DNA of 26,631 bases, taken from NCBI GenBank assembly GCA_004557735.1, contig SFFV01000029.1, positions 1-26,631 on the forward strand. Reading direction: 5' to 3'. Both the position numbers and the translations under genes were made by a program. The notes below the pieces were generated by a model that saw nothing but the letters and a program-made list of their open reading frames with translations, did not search any database and was not told the origin of the DNA. The stretch's first letter is position 1; each line of letters begins with the position of its first letter. Of the stretch, positions 1-6,722 are shown one piece after another. The DNA comes from Clostridiales bacterium (GTDB lineage: Bacteria > Bacillota > Clostridia > Oscillospirales > Oscillospiraceae).

Positions 1-45
1 AAGCACTTAGAGGCGGCTCTGGAAGACGTCTCTATTGCCGGTTGA
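1..45 (+). CDS. C-terminal end of an unidentified gene (partial)
   Basis: The window opens in a reading frame that runs 14 codons to a TGA at 43-45 and ends in the residues LEDVSIAG. Only this tail is visible, so no family can be named. It is reported because it lies just upstream of, and on the same strand as, a small gene typical of integrative elements, so it may be the last part of another element gene. It could equally be a chance open frame. Confidence 0.3.
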   Translation, partial: KHLEAALEDVSIAG

Positions 46-87
46 CTTCATTCAGCCAGAGCCTGCAAACGAATTTGCGCATAACTC

Positions 88-339
88 TTGACGGCACCAC
101 AGGCTCACCGAGTATGCCGGAAAATATCCCTCTGCGTGGAGGTGAAAATGTCAGACGGTACGCTGATCTCCATCGACTGTACCGCCGTGGAGAATGAGGT
201 TGCCGACAATATGTATCAGCGGTCAGAGCTGGACTATCTGATCTACAATGACCCGGTGGCGTATGCCGAGTTGGTGCTCAACGGAGATCCAGAAACCTAC
301 TTGAAAACCGTAACAGAGTATAAACCTTTGGATAGCTGA
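88..339 (+). CDS. DUF6061-like small protein of integrative elements
   Basis: This small acidic protein of about 83 residues resembles the DUF6061 family, which is common in conjugative and integrative elements of Firmicutes and has no known function. Recognisable parts are a DGTLISIDCTAVENE segment, then NMYQRSELDYLIYNDP, then LNGDPETYLKTVTEYKPLD at the C-terminus. The start is uncertain. The TTG at 88 opens the frame and has no good ribosome binding site. The ATG at 148 has GGAGGTG just before it, but starting there would lose the beta-strand that precedes the DGT motif in relatives. The N-terminus may therefore be altered or slightly decayed. A terminator follows directly, so this is the end of its transcription unit. 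The assignment rests on remembered family similarity. Confidence 0.6.
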   Translation: MTAPQAHRVCRKISLCVEVKMSDGTLISIDCTAVENEVADNMYQRSELDYLIYNDPVAYAELVLNGDPETYLKTVTEYKPLDS

Positions 340-348
340 CCAACACGC

Positions 349-381
349 CGCCCGGGGGAGAAATCCTGCGGGCGTTTTTTT
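349..381 (+). terminator. Rho-independent terminator after the DUF6061-like gene
   Basis: CGCCCG at 349-354 pairs with CGGGCG at 369-374 and is followed by seven T (375-381). It separates the small element gene from the chromate operon, which has its own promoter. Confidence 0.75.
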
Positions 382-390
382 GATTTAGTG

Positions 391-444
391 TTGGCTTAAA
401 CAAACAATAGTGCTATAATTAAGTAACTACTAAAACAAAAGGAG
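391..444 (+). promoter_or_regulatory. Promoter, candidate operator and RBS of the arsR-chrA-chrA operon
   Basis: A near-consensus sigma-A promoter is visible: TTGGCT at 391-396, a 17-base spacer and TATAAT at 414-419. Directly downstream, AGTA-AC-TACT at 422-431 is an inverted repeat that extends imperfectly to TTAAGTA...TACTAAA (about 419-434). It covers the expected transcription start, where an ArsR-type repressor would block transcription, so it is a candidate operator for the next gene product. AAAAGGAG at 437-444 is the ribosome binding site. Confidence 0.7.
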
Positions 445-451
445 CGACAGC

Positions 452-781
452 ATGGAACTTGATCGTATGTTAAAAGCATTGGGCGAGCCGATGCGTTTGA
501 AAATATATCAAGCTCTTTTGGAAAGAAAGCATTGTGTGCGCTCTCTTTCTAAAAAGTTTAGTATCTCAGAATCTGCGATTTCACAACACATGAAAGTGAT
601 GAAAGATGCAGGTTTGGTATATGGAGAGAAATACGGCTATCACACACATTATCTGCCCTTGCAGGATGCCGTAGATTACCTTACCGAGCAGTTTGAATTG
701 ATGCGAACTGACTCCCTTACCGTTGACCGAGATATGACGATCTGCCAATGTGAGTACCGGAAGGAGGATGAACAAGAATGA
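452..781 (+). CDS. ArsR-family winged-helix repressor of a chromate transport operon
   Basis: A 109-residue protein with the typical ArsR/SmtB layout: an N-terminal LKALGEPMRLKIYQAL helix, a recognition helix around residues 38-55 (SISESAISQHMKVM) and a short wing near GEKYGYHTHY. A C-terminal Cys-x-Cys pair (C98, C100), together with C28, H64 and H66, could bind a metal or be oxidised; this is inference. ArsR repressors leave DNA when they bind their effector, and the palindrome over the transcription start fits autoregulation. The stop codon overlaps the start of the first transporter gene (ATGA at 778-781), so regulator and transporter are translationally coupled. The effector is unknown; chromate or another oxyanion is the simplest guess from the neighbours. 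Confidence 0.88.
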   Translation: MELDRMLKALGEPMRLKIYQALLERKHCVRSLSKKFSISESAISQHMKVMKDAGLVYGEKYGYHTHYLPLQDAVDYLTEQFELMRTDSLTVDRDMTICQCEYRKEDEQE

Positions 782-1356
782 ATATCTTACTTGATTTGTT
801 TCTTACTTTTGCAAAGATTGGTTTGTTCACCTTTGGCGGTGGCTATGCCATGCTTTCTATGATTGAAAACAACTGCGTGGAAAGAAAACAATGGATTACC
901 CACGATGAAATGATGAATGTGACCGTCATTGCGGAGTCAACTCCCGGTCCTATTGCCATTAACTGTGCAACATTTACCGGATATAAGAAAGCCGGTTTTG
1001 TTGGTGCATTGGCAGCAACACTGGGCATAATTGTTCCGTCCTTTGTGGTTATCTATCTGATTTCCATGTTTCTGGATAACTTTTTGGCATTGACCATCAT
1101 TGCCAACGCCTTCAAGGGTATCAAAATTGCAGTCGGAATTTTAATTTTGGATGCAGCGTTTACGATGATTAAGAAAATGCACAAGAAGAAACTGCCCAGA
1201 GCGATTATGATTTGCTCCGCTATTGTGATGCTCTGTATCAATATCTTTGCATGGCATTTCTCCTCGATCAGTCTGATGCTGATTGCGGCGGTTGTGAGTC
1301 TGACGATTTTTGTTCTGAACGGCGCACCCGATCAGAAAGGCGGTGCAAAGAAATGA
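778..1356 (+). CDS. chrA: Chromate transporter half, CHR family (first subunit)
   Basis: A 192-residue membrane protein of the chromate ion transporter (CHR, Pfam Chromate_transp) family in its short, single-domain form. The hallmarks are FAKIGLFTFGGGYAML near the N-terminus and AESTPGPIAINCATFTGYK around residues 51-69, followed by several hydrophobic segments and a short basic tail. Full-length CHR proteins carry two such domains. Short members occur as gene pairs whose products are thought to act together, and here the second half follows at once with a 4-base ATGA overlap. The likely role is export of chromate or a related oxyanion from the cytoplasm, driven by membrane potential or by exchange. 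Substrate specificity cannot be read from the sequence. Confidence 0.88.
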   Translation: MNILLDLFLTFAKIGLFTFGGGYAMLSMIENNCVERKQWITHDEMMNVTVIAESTPGPIAINCATFTGYKKAGFVGALAATLGIIVPSFVVIYLISMFLDNFLALTIIANAFKGIKIAVGILILDAAFTMIKKMHKKKLPRAIMICSAIVMLCINIFAWHFSSISLMLIAAVVSLTIFVLNGAPDQKGGAKK

Positions 1357-1922
1357 TTTATCTTGATCTGTTTCTCGGTTTCTTAGAAGTCGGATGCTTT
1401 GCCTTTGGCGGAGCCTACGGCGCAATTCCTTTGATTCGTGATGTAGTAATGTCTTACGGATGGCTGAGCGATGAAATGCTGACCTATATGATCGCTGTCA
1501 GCGAAAGCACACCCGGACCAATCATGGTTAACCTTGCTACTTATATTGGAAGCAGCCAAGCGGGCTTTCTTGGCGCCGTAATTGCAACATTGGCGGTTGT
1601 TCTTCCTTCGTTCCTGATTATCCTTTTGGTGACGGCCTTACTTAAAACCGTTTTGAAGAACAAGTATGTTCAAGCGGTTTTACGTGGTCTGAAGCCCTGT
1701 GTTATCGGCATTGTTCTTGCAACTGGTATTTATATGGTCTTTGGAAACTGCTTTGGAGCGATTTCAGCAATCCAGATTAATTTGCAGGCAATCATCCTTA
1801 CGGCAATTCTGGTTGCTTCGATGTTTGGGTATAGGCATTTTGCGAAGAAGAAGCTGTCGCCTATTCTTTTAATCGTATTATCCGCAATATCGGGCATGGC
1901 TGTGTACGGAATACTGAATTAG
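1353..1922 (+). CDS. chrA: Chromate transporter half, CHR family (second subunit)
   Basis: A 189-residue partner of the preceding gene, started at the ATG at 1353 that overlaps the upstream stop codon. An upstream extension of the frame exists but lies inside the first chrA gene and has no RBS. The family motifs are repeated: FLEVGCFAFGGAYGAIP at residues 8-24 and AVSESTPGPIMVNLATYIG around residues 46-64, with four or five hydrophobic helices after them. The two proteins are clearly homologous but diverged, as expected for heteromeric short-chain CHR pairs with opposite membrane topology. The operon ends here. Base composition is AT-richer than the core genes further right, which fits horizontal acquisition with the flanking element remnants. 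Confidence 0.88.
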   Translation: MIYLDLFLGFLEVGCFAFGGAYGAIPLIRDVVMSYGWLSDEMLTYMIAVSESTPGPIMVNLATYIGSSQAGFLGAVIATLAVVLPSFLIILLVTALLKTVLKNKYVQAVLRGLKPCVIGIVLATGIYMVFGNCFGAISAIQINLQAIILTAILVASMFGYRHFAKKKLSPILLIVLSAISGMAVYGILN

Positions 1923-2326
1923 GGTCACAAAATGAGCAAACCACCATCTTGATTTTTCGATCAATTTTGCGAGTAATATAACTGTTAGGGTGACAACCAC
2001 CCGAAACAACTGTGCTGACCGTCCCACGGTGATTTATCACCGCTGATAAGATTTTGATAAGCGTCCATCGTACAGCTAAGGCAATATGGACAATCAAAAT
2101 AATCAGAACAGCAGGTGTAATATCTTCTAAACAGAATTGTTTAAGATGCATGCCCCTGCAGCGAGTGGGAGAAAAAACGCTGTAAACCCGTATGGAAGCG
2201 CCGCCAAACGCTCTGCGTGCGGAGGGAATCAATTCGTTGGCTGCTGCATACCGCATTTTCGGCACTGCCGCAATCAATCAGGGGTTGACGGCAGGTCATT
2301 CCGAAAAAACACCGGAAAAGCATACT
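1923..2326. other. Gene-free stretch with small repeats, possible element remnant
   Basis: No convincing gene was found in about 400 bases. Open frames on both strands are short and resemble no family I recognise. Several small structures are visible: GGGTG-acaac-CACCC at 1988-2002, the palindrome CGGTGAT-tt-ATCACCG at 2027-2042, and GATAAG repeated at 2045-2050 and 2056-2061. Base composition shifts from AT-rich to GC-rich around 2130-2200, which may mark the edge of the acquired segment carrying the chromate genes. Confidence 0.4.
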
Positions 2327-2355
2327 CCCCGCGCCGGCGTATCGCCGGCGCGGGG
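2327..2355 (-). terminator. Strong hairpin after the EamA transporter gene
   Basis: A perfect 13-bp stem (CCCCGCGCCGGCG at 2327-2339 against 2343-2355) with a 3-base loop lies 7 bases beyond the EamA stop codon. The T-tract on the minus strand is weak (AGTATGCTTTT), but the stem is very stable. Function as a terminator is inferred from position. Confidence 0.6.
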
Positions 2356-2362
2356 AAGTTCG

Positions 2363-3280
2363 TTACTCGTTATTCGGTTTCGTCTTTCGCTTCAAGAAGC
2401 CCTCCGGCAGCTGGACGAGAATGACGGCGCAGAGCATGATGCCGCAGCCGAAAAGCTCGCGTCCGGACAGAAACTCGTGCAGCAGCACCGCCGCGCCCAA
2501 CACGCTGAACACCGACTCCATACTCAAAAGAAGCGTCACGGCGACGGGGTTTCCGTTGCGCTGCGCGGCAAACTGGAGCGTATAGGCGACCGCGCTCGAG
2601 AAAATACCAATGTACAGGATCGGGATGATGTTATCGCGAAGCTGCGCTGCGGTCGGCTCCTCCGCGGCGAGCATGCCGACGAAGCAGACGACGGACGCCA
2701 CGATGAACTGCGCGCAGTTGAGCTCCGTCGGCGAGCAGAAGCGGACAAAGTAATCCGCTGCGAGAATGTATGCCGCATAGATCACCGCGCTCAGCAAAAC
2801 CATCGCGTCGCTCGGCGAAATGGTGAAGCCGTCCTTCACGCTGATGAAATAAAGACCCGTGAGCCCCAGCACTACGCTGACCCAGAGGTTTGGCGCGACC
2901 TTTTTATGCAGGAATACGACGCTGAAGAGCGGCACGAGCAGGATATAGAGCGTTGTCAGAAAGCCCGCCTTACCCGCTTCGACCTCCGCAATGGCGTACT
3001 GCTGAAGGACCGAGGCGACGGCCACGAGCACGCCGCACACGATGCCGCCGGCGGCGATCTTTTTTCGGGCGCTCTTTTTTCGCTCCTCCGGTCTCCTCCG
3101 CCGGTTGGACACAAAAAGAAGAACCCCCAGCGCCAGCGCGGCCAGCACGCTGCGATAGAAGTTGAATGTGATCGCTCCGATATGTCCCGCGGCCATGCGC
3201 TGAAAGGCAAATGCGGTCCCCCATACAAACGACGCTGCCAGAGCCGTCAGCGCCGTTTTCAAGCTTAATCCCTTTTTCAT
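2363..3280 (-). CDS. EamA/DMT-superfamily transporter
   Basis: A 305-residue, ten-helix inner-membrane transporter of the drug/metabolite transporter superfamily with two EamA domains. Helix 1 carries the typical ASFVWGTAFAFQRMA motif. The second repeat is marked by SPSDAMVLLSAVIYAAYILAADYF, and the last helices by SAVAYTLQFAAQRNGNPVAV and LLSMESVFSVLGAAVLLHE. These proteins export metabolites or amino acids; the substrate cannot be predicted. The start at 3280 (MKKGLSLK) suits the family, but a consensus -10 box lies only 7 bases upstream, so the transcript would have almost no leader. A TTG at codon 7 has AAAAAGGGA before it and is an alternative start. The gene stands alone and is divergent from the NTase-GNAT gene. 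Confidence 0.9.
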   Translation of the reverse strand: MKKGLSLKTALTALAASFVWGTAFAFQRMAAGHIGAITFNFYRSVLAALALGVLLFVSNRRRRPEERKKSARKKIAAGGIVCGVLVAVASVLQQYAIAEVEAGKAGFLTTLYILLVPLFSVVFLHKKVAPNLWVSVVLGLTGLYFISVKDGFTISPSDAMVLLSAVIYAAYILAADYFVRFCSPTELNCAQFIVASVVCFVGMLAAEEPTAAQLRDNIIPILYIGIFSSAVAYTLQFAAQRNGNPVAVTLLLSMESVFSVLGAAVLLHEFLSGRELFGCGIMLCAVILVQLPEGFLKRKTKPNNE

Positions 3281-3287
3281 AAAAAGT

Positions 3288-3316
3288 ATTATATGGTGTC
3301 TTCGTCGAATTGGCAA
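3288..3316 (-). promoter_or_regulatory. Promoter of the EamA gene
   Basis: On the minus strand, TTGCCA (3311-3316), a 17-base spacer and a perfect TATAAT (3288-3293) lie directly before the gene. The predicted transcription start falls on or within a base or two of the ATG at 3280. Confidence 0.75.
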
Positions 3317-3353
3317 GACATTCGCCCCAAAAACTCTTGTACAAAAAAACCGA

Positions 3354-3382
3354 TTGCGGCAGCGGGAAATGTGTGCTACATT
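3354..3382 (+). promoter_or_regulatory. Promoter of the NTase-GNAT fusion gene
   Basis: TTGCGG at 3354-3359, a 17-base spacer and TACATT at 3377-3382, with TGC just before the -10 box as in extended -10 promoters. The segment ATGTgTGCTACAtTCtGT is very like the one in front of the ECF sigma gene at 7933-7950. The ribosome binding site is AGAGGGAG near 3408-3416. Confidence 0.6.
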
Positions 3383-3420
3383 CTGTGAGAAAGTTTTTCG
3401 GAAAAAGAGAGGGAGATCCG

Positions 3421-4296
3421 ATGAAGGCAGAGGACATTCGGCAGCGGCTCGGCGAACTGGCGCTCGACGAAAACGAATACCGCATCAACGCCGGCGGCGC
3501 AATGGTGCTTTACGGTCTGCGCGAGGAGACGCACGATCTGGACGTATGGTGTACGAAAAAGCTCGGCGATGCGCTCGCGCAGCGCTGCGAGGCGCAGACC
3601 CTTCCGGACGGCACGCGCCGGTTTGTCCCTGCGCCGGACGTGGAGATCTATGAAAATATGCTCCCGGGCAAGACCGTGTTTCTGGACGGCATCCCGGTCG
3701 CGCCGCTCGAGGACGTGCTCGCGCTCAAACGGGCGCTCAACCGCGAAAAGGATCAGCGGGACATTGCCGTTCTGGAGGCCGCGCTCGCCGCGCGCCGCAC
3801 GGAGGTGGCGCTGTCTCCCATTGCGCCGGAGGATATCGCCGCCTGTACGGAGATTTATAACTATTACATCGAAAATACCTGCGTCACGCTCGAAGAGGAA
3901 CCGGTCACGCCGGAGGAATTTGCCGCGCGTGTGGCGCGCATCACGAAGGACTATCCGTACATCGTCGCGCACAACGGCGCGGGAAGGCCCATCGGCTACG
4001 CCTATCTCGATGTGTTCAACTCCCGCAGCGCCTGCCGCTGTACCGCCGATCTTTCGATCTATGTGGATCGCGCCTGCTGCGGCGCCGGCGCCGGACAGAA
4101 GCTCTATACGGAGGTCGAGCGGCTTGGACGTGAACGGGGCATCGAAAATATCATCTCCATCATTACGTCCGATAACAAAGGCTCGCTGCGCTTCCACCGA
4201 AAAAACGGCTTCGCGGAGATTGGCGTGATGCGCTCCGTCGCCTGCAAATTCGGGAGATATCTTGACGTGAGTTTTTTTCAGAAGCATCTCGGCTGA
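3421..4296 (+). CDS. Fusion of a nucleotidyltransferase-like domain with a PAT-type GNAT acetyltransferase
   Basis: A 291-residue two-domain protein. Residues 1 to about 125 look like a minimal nucleotidyltransferase fold: GGAMVLYGL at 25-33, an HDLDVW acid pair (D39, D41), a possible third acidic site (D73/E75), then EDVLALKRALNREKDQRD at 97-114, as in AbiEii-type and DUF6036-type proteins. Residues about 130-290 are a GNAT N-acetyltransferase of the phosphinothricin/methionine-sulfoximine group: PEDIAACTEIYNYYIENT, an acetyl-CoA loop around GAGAGQKLY, and a C-terminal CKFGRYLDVSFFQKHLG. The GNAT part would acetylate a small amine. The first domain could transfer a nucleotide or serve only to bind a partner. 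The ATG at 3421 follows AGAGGGAGATCC; a longer frame upstream crosses the promoter. Both domains look intact. This combination is unfamiliar to me. Confidence 0.85.
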   Translation: MKAEDIRQRLGELALDENEYRINAGGAMVLYGLREETHDLDVWCTKKLGDALAQRCEAQTLPDGTRRFVPAPDVEIYENMLPGKTVFLDGIPVAPLEDVLALKRALNREKDQRDIAVLEAALAARRTEVALSPIAPEDIAACTEIYNYYIENTCVTLEEEPVTPEEFAARVARITKDYPYIVAHNGAGRPIGYAYLDVFNSRSACRCTADLSIYVDRACCGAGAGQKLYTEVERLGRERGIENIISIITSDNKGSLRFHRKNGFAEIGVMRSVACKFGRYLDVSFFQKHLG

Positions 4297-4429
4297 AGAG
4301 CGGCGCGCACCGCGGCAGCGGTTTGGGAAGGGCGTGCAGGAACATACAGGCAAGGATCGCCATTCATAAACCCTTCCATGCCGGGAACTCGTTGTTATTG
4401 AATTAATTCAGGAAATATATGGGGGAGGA

Positions 4430-5154
4430 TCACTGCAGAAAAGCGTAATCGGAAGGCTCCAGACCGAATTTGACGGCGTGACCGATCCGATCCCGGGCCA
4501 CGGGATCGGGAAGCTGGATCCCCTCTTTTTCCGCCCTGACAGAGGCGTTGTGTTCGATTTCGCCGGGATACTTTACGCTGTCCACACCGGCCTTGAGCTT
4601 GGACAGCTTGATCCAGTCAATGTACTCGTCCAGGCTCTTTTTGAAGTCTGCAGGGTCCCGGAAGAACGAAATGTTGACCGCCGCGAAGAACTGATTGGCA
4701 AGCTCGCAGGACTTGGGATCCGCCTGGGAGTTCATGTTTTGGGGGAGCGCCCCGCCGGACAGGAAACCGGAGAGGACTTCGATGCCGAAGGCAATACCGT
4801 AACCTTTGTGGGCGGCCATGGGGACCATGGCGCTGAATTTGGAGAGATCGTTGGTAGGCTCTCCGTTTTCGTCCAGGAACCAGCCCATGGGGATCTCCAT
4901 GCCCTGCTTTGCCATCATGACGGCCCTGCCCTTGGCGGAAATGCTGCAAGCCTGGTCAATGGCGGTTTCCTTGTTTTTTTCCCCGTTGAGCCCAATGCCG
5001 AAGGGGTTGTTGCCTACCACCGCATTGATGCCGCGCCGCTCGGCATCTACCAGCAGGGAGGCGACGCTCAGCGCGTCTTCCGGTTCGAGCCCGGCTTTCT
5101 CAAAAATCCTGCTGCACAGATCTAACAGCTGCCTGGAAGTACATAAGGACTCAT
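4430..5154 (-). pseudogene. Decayed malate/L-lactate dehydrogenase-family (Ldh_2) oxidoreductase
   Basis: The C-terminal two thirds of an NAD(P)-dependent Ldh_2-family dehydrogenase is readable: GNNPFGIGLNG, the long HKGYGIAFGIEVLSGFLSGG helix region and an intact C-terminus. Upstream, an N-terminal piece (RQLLDLCSRIFEKAGLEPED, then LLVDAERRGIN) matches residues about 10-45 of the family. It is joined directly to the GNNP segment, so about 110 residues are missing in frame, including the SHG and NSxHFG active-site motifs (compare the intact relative at 17956-19053). The natural start, ATG at 5154 with AAGGAG 11 bases before it, is out of frame: one base seems lost near codon 5. Two independent lesions make it a clear pseudogene, although 4430-5020 remains open from an internal GTG. 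A LysR regulator stump lies upstream. Confidence 0.85.
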
Positions 5155-5158
5155 GCGT

Positions 5159-5401
5159 TTACGATCTCCTTTTCCGCGATCCGCAAATTTTTAAAAAGAT
5201 GTAACACAGAAAACGCATCTGCCGGCCGAAGGCGGGCAGGAAAACGCAGCGGTTCTCCGCCGCTTTACGAAAACTGCCGGTGTTAGCCACGGCAAGGAAA
5301 AACGGGTAACCGAGATCGAACAGTATTCTTTGTTTTTCTCCCCGGATCGACAGGATAATAGAATCAAATATTTCAAGACATATCAAATCTGTTTCTTTCA
5401 T
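5159..5401 (-). pseudogene. Stump of a LysR-family regulator (HTH only)
   Basis: The frame from the ATG at 5401 reads through a degenerate LysR helix-turn-helix: FFLAVANTGSFRKAAEN, then PAFGRQMRFL, at about 5310-5207. LysR proteins normally begin within a few residues of this motif and continue to about 300 residues; here the frame ends after the recognition helix and runs into the RBS of the decayed dehydrogenase. The original start was probably at the CTG at 5323, preceded by GGGGAG. Key positions are altered, for example SQPALSRQ in relatives is FLPAFGRQ here. The remainder of the gene, including the whole effector-binding domain, is gone. The call rests on about 35 residues. Confidence 0.6.
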
Positions 5402-5438
5402 TATTTTTTTCAGGAGCCGAAATCCTGCAAAGCATGGA

Positions 5439-5479
5439 AAAATAAAGAAAAACCCGCAATCCGTTGGGATTGCGGGTTT
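5439..5479 (-). terminator. Terminator of tRNA-Leu
   Basis: AACCCGCAATCC at 5451-5462 pairs with its complement at 5467-5478 around a GTTG loop. On the minus strand it is followed by TTTCTTTATTTTT. It lies about 10 bases beyond the encoded CCA end. Confidence 0.85.
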
Positions 5480-5487
5480 CCGCGTTT

Positions 5488-5576
5488 TGGTGCGCGAGGG
5501 GGGACTTGAACCCCCACGTCCGGAGTGGACACTAGAACCTGAATCTAGCGAGTCTACCAATTCCACCACTCGCGCA
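5488..5576 (-). tRNA. tRNA-Leu (anticodon CAG)
   Basis: On the minus strand a full class II tRNA can be folded. The acceptor stem TGCGCGA pairs with TCGCGCA, and the CCA end is encoded (5488-5490). The D arm contains GGTAGA. The anticodon stem CTAGA/TCTAG holds the loop TTCAGGT, giving anticodon CAG, which reads the leucine codon CUG. A variable arm follows, as expected for tRNA-Leu, and the T loop contains GGTTCAAGTCC. It has its own promoter and terminator. Confidence 0.95.
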
Positions 5577-5592
5577 TGCTGTCAGCTTTCCT

Positions 5593-5621
5593 ATAGTAGC
5601 ATTTGACTGAAAAAAAGTCAA
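5593..5621 (-). promoter_or_regulatory. Promoter of tRNA-Leu
   Basis: On the minus strand, TTGACT (5616-5621), a 17-base spacer and TACTAT (5593-5598) end 16 bases before the tRNA 5' end. Confidence 0.75.
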
Positions 5622-5768
5622 CAAAAAAATTTCCTGTTTTGCCGTTTTGCGTGTAGGTGTTCATATTGTGTTAAATCATGTGTTTGCCCACTCGGAATTT
5701 ATCTGAACCCATGTAAATTGCATCGGACAAATGTTGGCATAAAAAGTCGGGATATACGATTCCGGTTC

Positions 5769-5799
5769 TGATATAGTAGAGGCATAACGGCAAAGGAGC
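5769..5799 (+). promoter_or_regulatory. Extended -10 promoter and RBS of the AraC gene
   Basis: TG at 5769-5770 followed by TATAGT at 5772-5777 fits an extended -10 promoter. No convincing -35 box is present, as would suit activator-dependent or weak expression. AAAGGAG at about 5793-5799 lies 8-9 bases before the GTG start. The 230 bases between tRNA-Leu and this gene hold only these sites and the tRNA promoter. Confidence 0.5.
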
Positions 5800-5807
5800 A
5801 GTGAAGC

Positions 5808-6662
5808 GTGGAGTGGATGAAGCTGATCGGAGATTCTATTCAGTACATTGAGAATCATTTATTGGATGATATTTCCGTTGAAGATATTGCTGAGCATATC
5901 GGTATATCGTCCTTTTATTATCAAAAAGGCTTTTCCATGCTGTGCGGCTTCACGGTTGCCGAATACATTCGTAACCGCCGGCTTGCATCAGCGGGAAAGG
6001 AGATCATCGGTACGGATCATACTGTCATTGATATTGCTTTGAAGTACGGATACGATTCTCCCGACAGTTTCACAAAGGCATTTACAAGATTCCATGGCTC
6101 AACGCCGACGGCTGTCCGAAAGGATAATGTCATGCTGAAATCCTTTGCTCCGTTAAAAATCAAGGTTCATTTAGAAGGAGGATATCTGATGGATTACAGA
6201 ATTGAAAAAAAGGGCGAGTTTACCGTTATCGCCAACGCAAAAAAATTTGCCTACGAGGGCGCAAAAGACGTTATTCCGCAGTTCTGGCAGGAACACTATG
6301 CCTCGGGCAAGGGACAGACGGTATGCGGGGAATTCGGCATTAACATTGATGAAACGATGGGGACGGATTCTTTTGAATACCTGATCGCTGACACCTACAA
6401 GGGACAGAAGCTTCCCGAAGGTTTCGTTTTGCGTACCGTTCCTTCGTTTGACTGGGCGATTTTCCCTTGCAAAGGTGCTATGCCGAATGCATTGCAGGAT
6501 GTCAATACAAAAATCTTCACAGAATGGCTGCCGGCCATCAGCGAATACGAATTTGCGGCGGGATACTGTGTTGAGATGTATGATGACCCCCAAAAATATG
6601 CCAAGGGAACGATGGACGAAAACTACTATTGTGAGATTTGGATTCCTGTAAAGAGAAAATAA
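5808..6662 (+). CDS. AraC-family regulator with GyrI-like effector-binding domain
   Basis: A 284-residue transcription regulator. Residues about 8-106 form the double helix-turn-helix of AraC/XylS proteins (DDISVEDIAEHIGISSFYYQKGF, then IDIALKYGYDSPDSFTKAFTRFHGSTP). Residues about 128-283 form a GyrI-like/AraC effector-binding domain (DYRIEKKGEFTVIANAKKF to YCEIWIPVKR), which in Rob, BmrR and SbmC relatives binds bulky, often cationic or aromatic compounds. Such proteins usually activate drug-efflux or detoxification genes. The GTG start at 5808 has an AAAGGAG site at good spacing; an ATG three codons later is the alternative. No obvious target gene is adjacent, since degV is convergent. The base composition is AT-richer than most neighbours. 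Confidence 0.92.
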   Translation: MEWMKLIGDSIQYIENHLLDDISVEDIAEHIGISSFYYQKGFSMLCGFTVAEYIRNRRLASAGKEIIGTDHTVIDIALKYGYDSPDSFTKAFTRFHGSTPTAVRKDNVMLKSFAPLKIKVHLEGGYLMDYRIEKKGEFTVIANAKKFAYEGAKDVIPQFWQEHYASGKGQTVCGEFGINIDETMGTDSFEYLIADTYKGQKLPEGFVLRTVPSFDWAIFPCKGAMPNALQDVNTKIFTEWLPAISEYEFAAGYCVEMYDDPQKYAKGTMDENYYCEIWIPVKRK

Positions 6663-6722
6663 TCGGGAAAATATATTCCGGTTTTCCGTTCTCCTGAACA
6701 ACCAAATATCGATATCCTGCAT

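Noticed and set aside
1861..2277. 138-codon minus-strand frame covering the gene-free stretch after the chromate genes
   Set aside because: No family resemblance, no RBS, and it overlaps the end of the second chromate gene antisense.
2192..3268. 358-codon plus-strand frame opposite the EamA gene
   Set aside because: Charged, Arg/Glu/His-rich shadow of the hydrophobic transporter on the minus strand.
4430..5020. The 196-codon frame as a functional short dehydrogenase
   Set aside because: It lacks the N-terminal active-site half of the family, starts at an internal GTG without RBS, and has a displaced N-terminal remnant just upstream.
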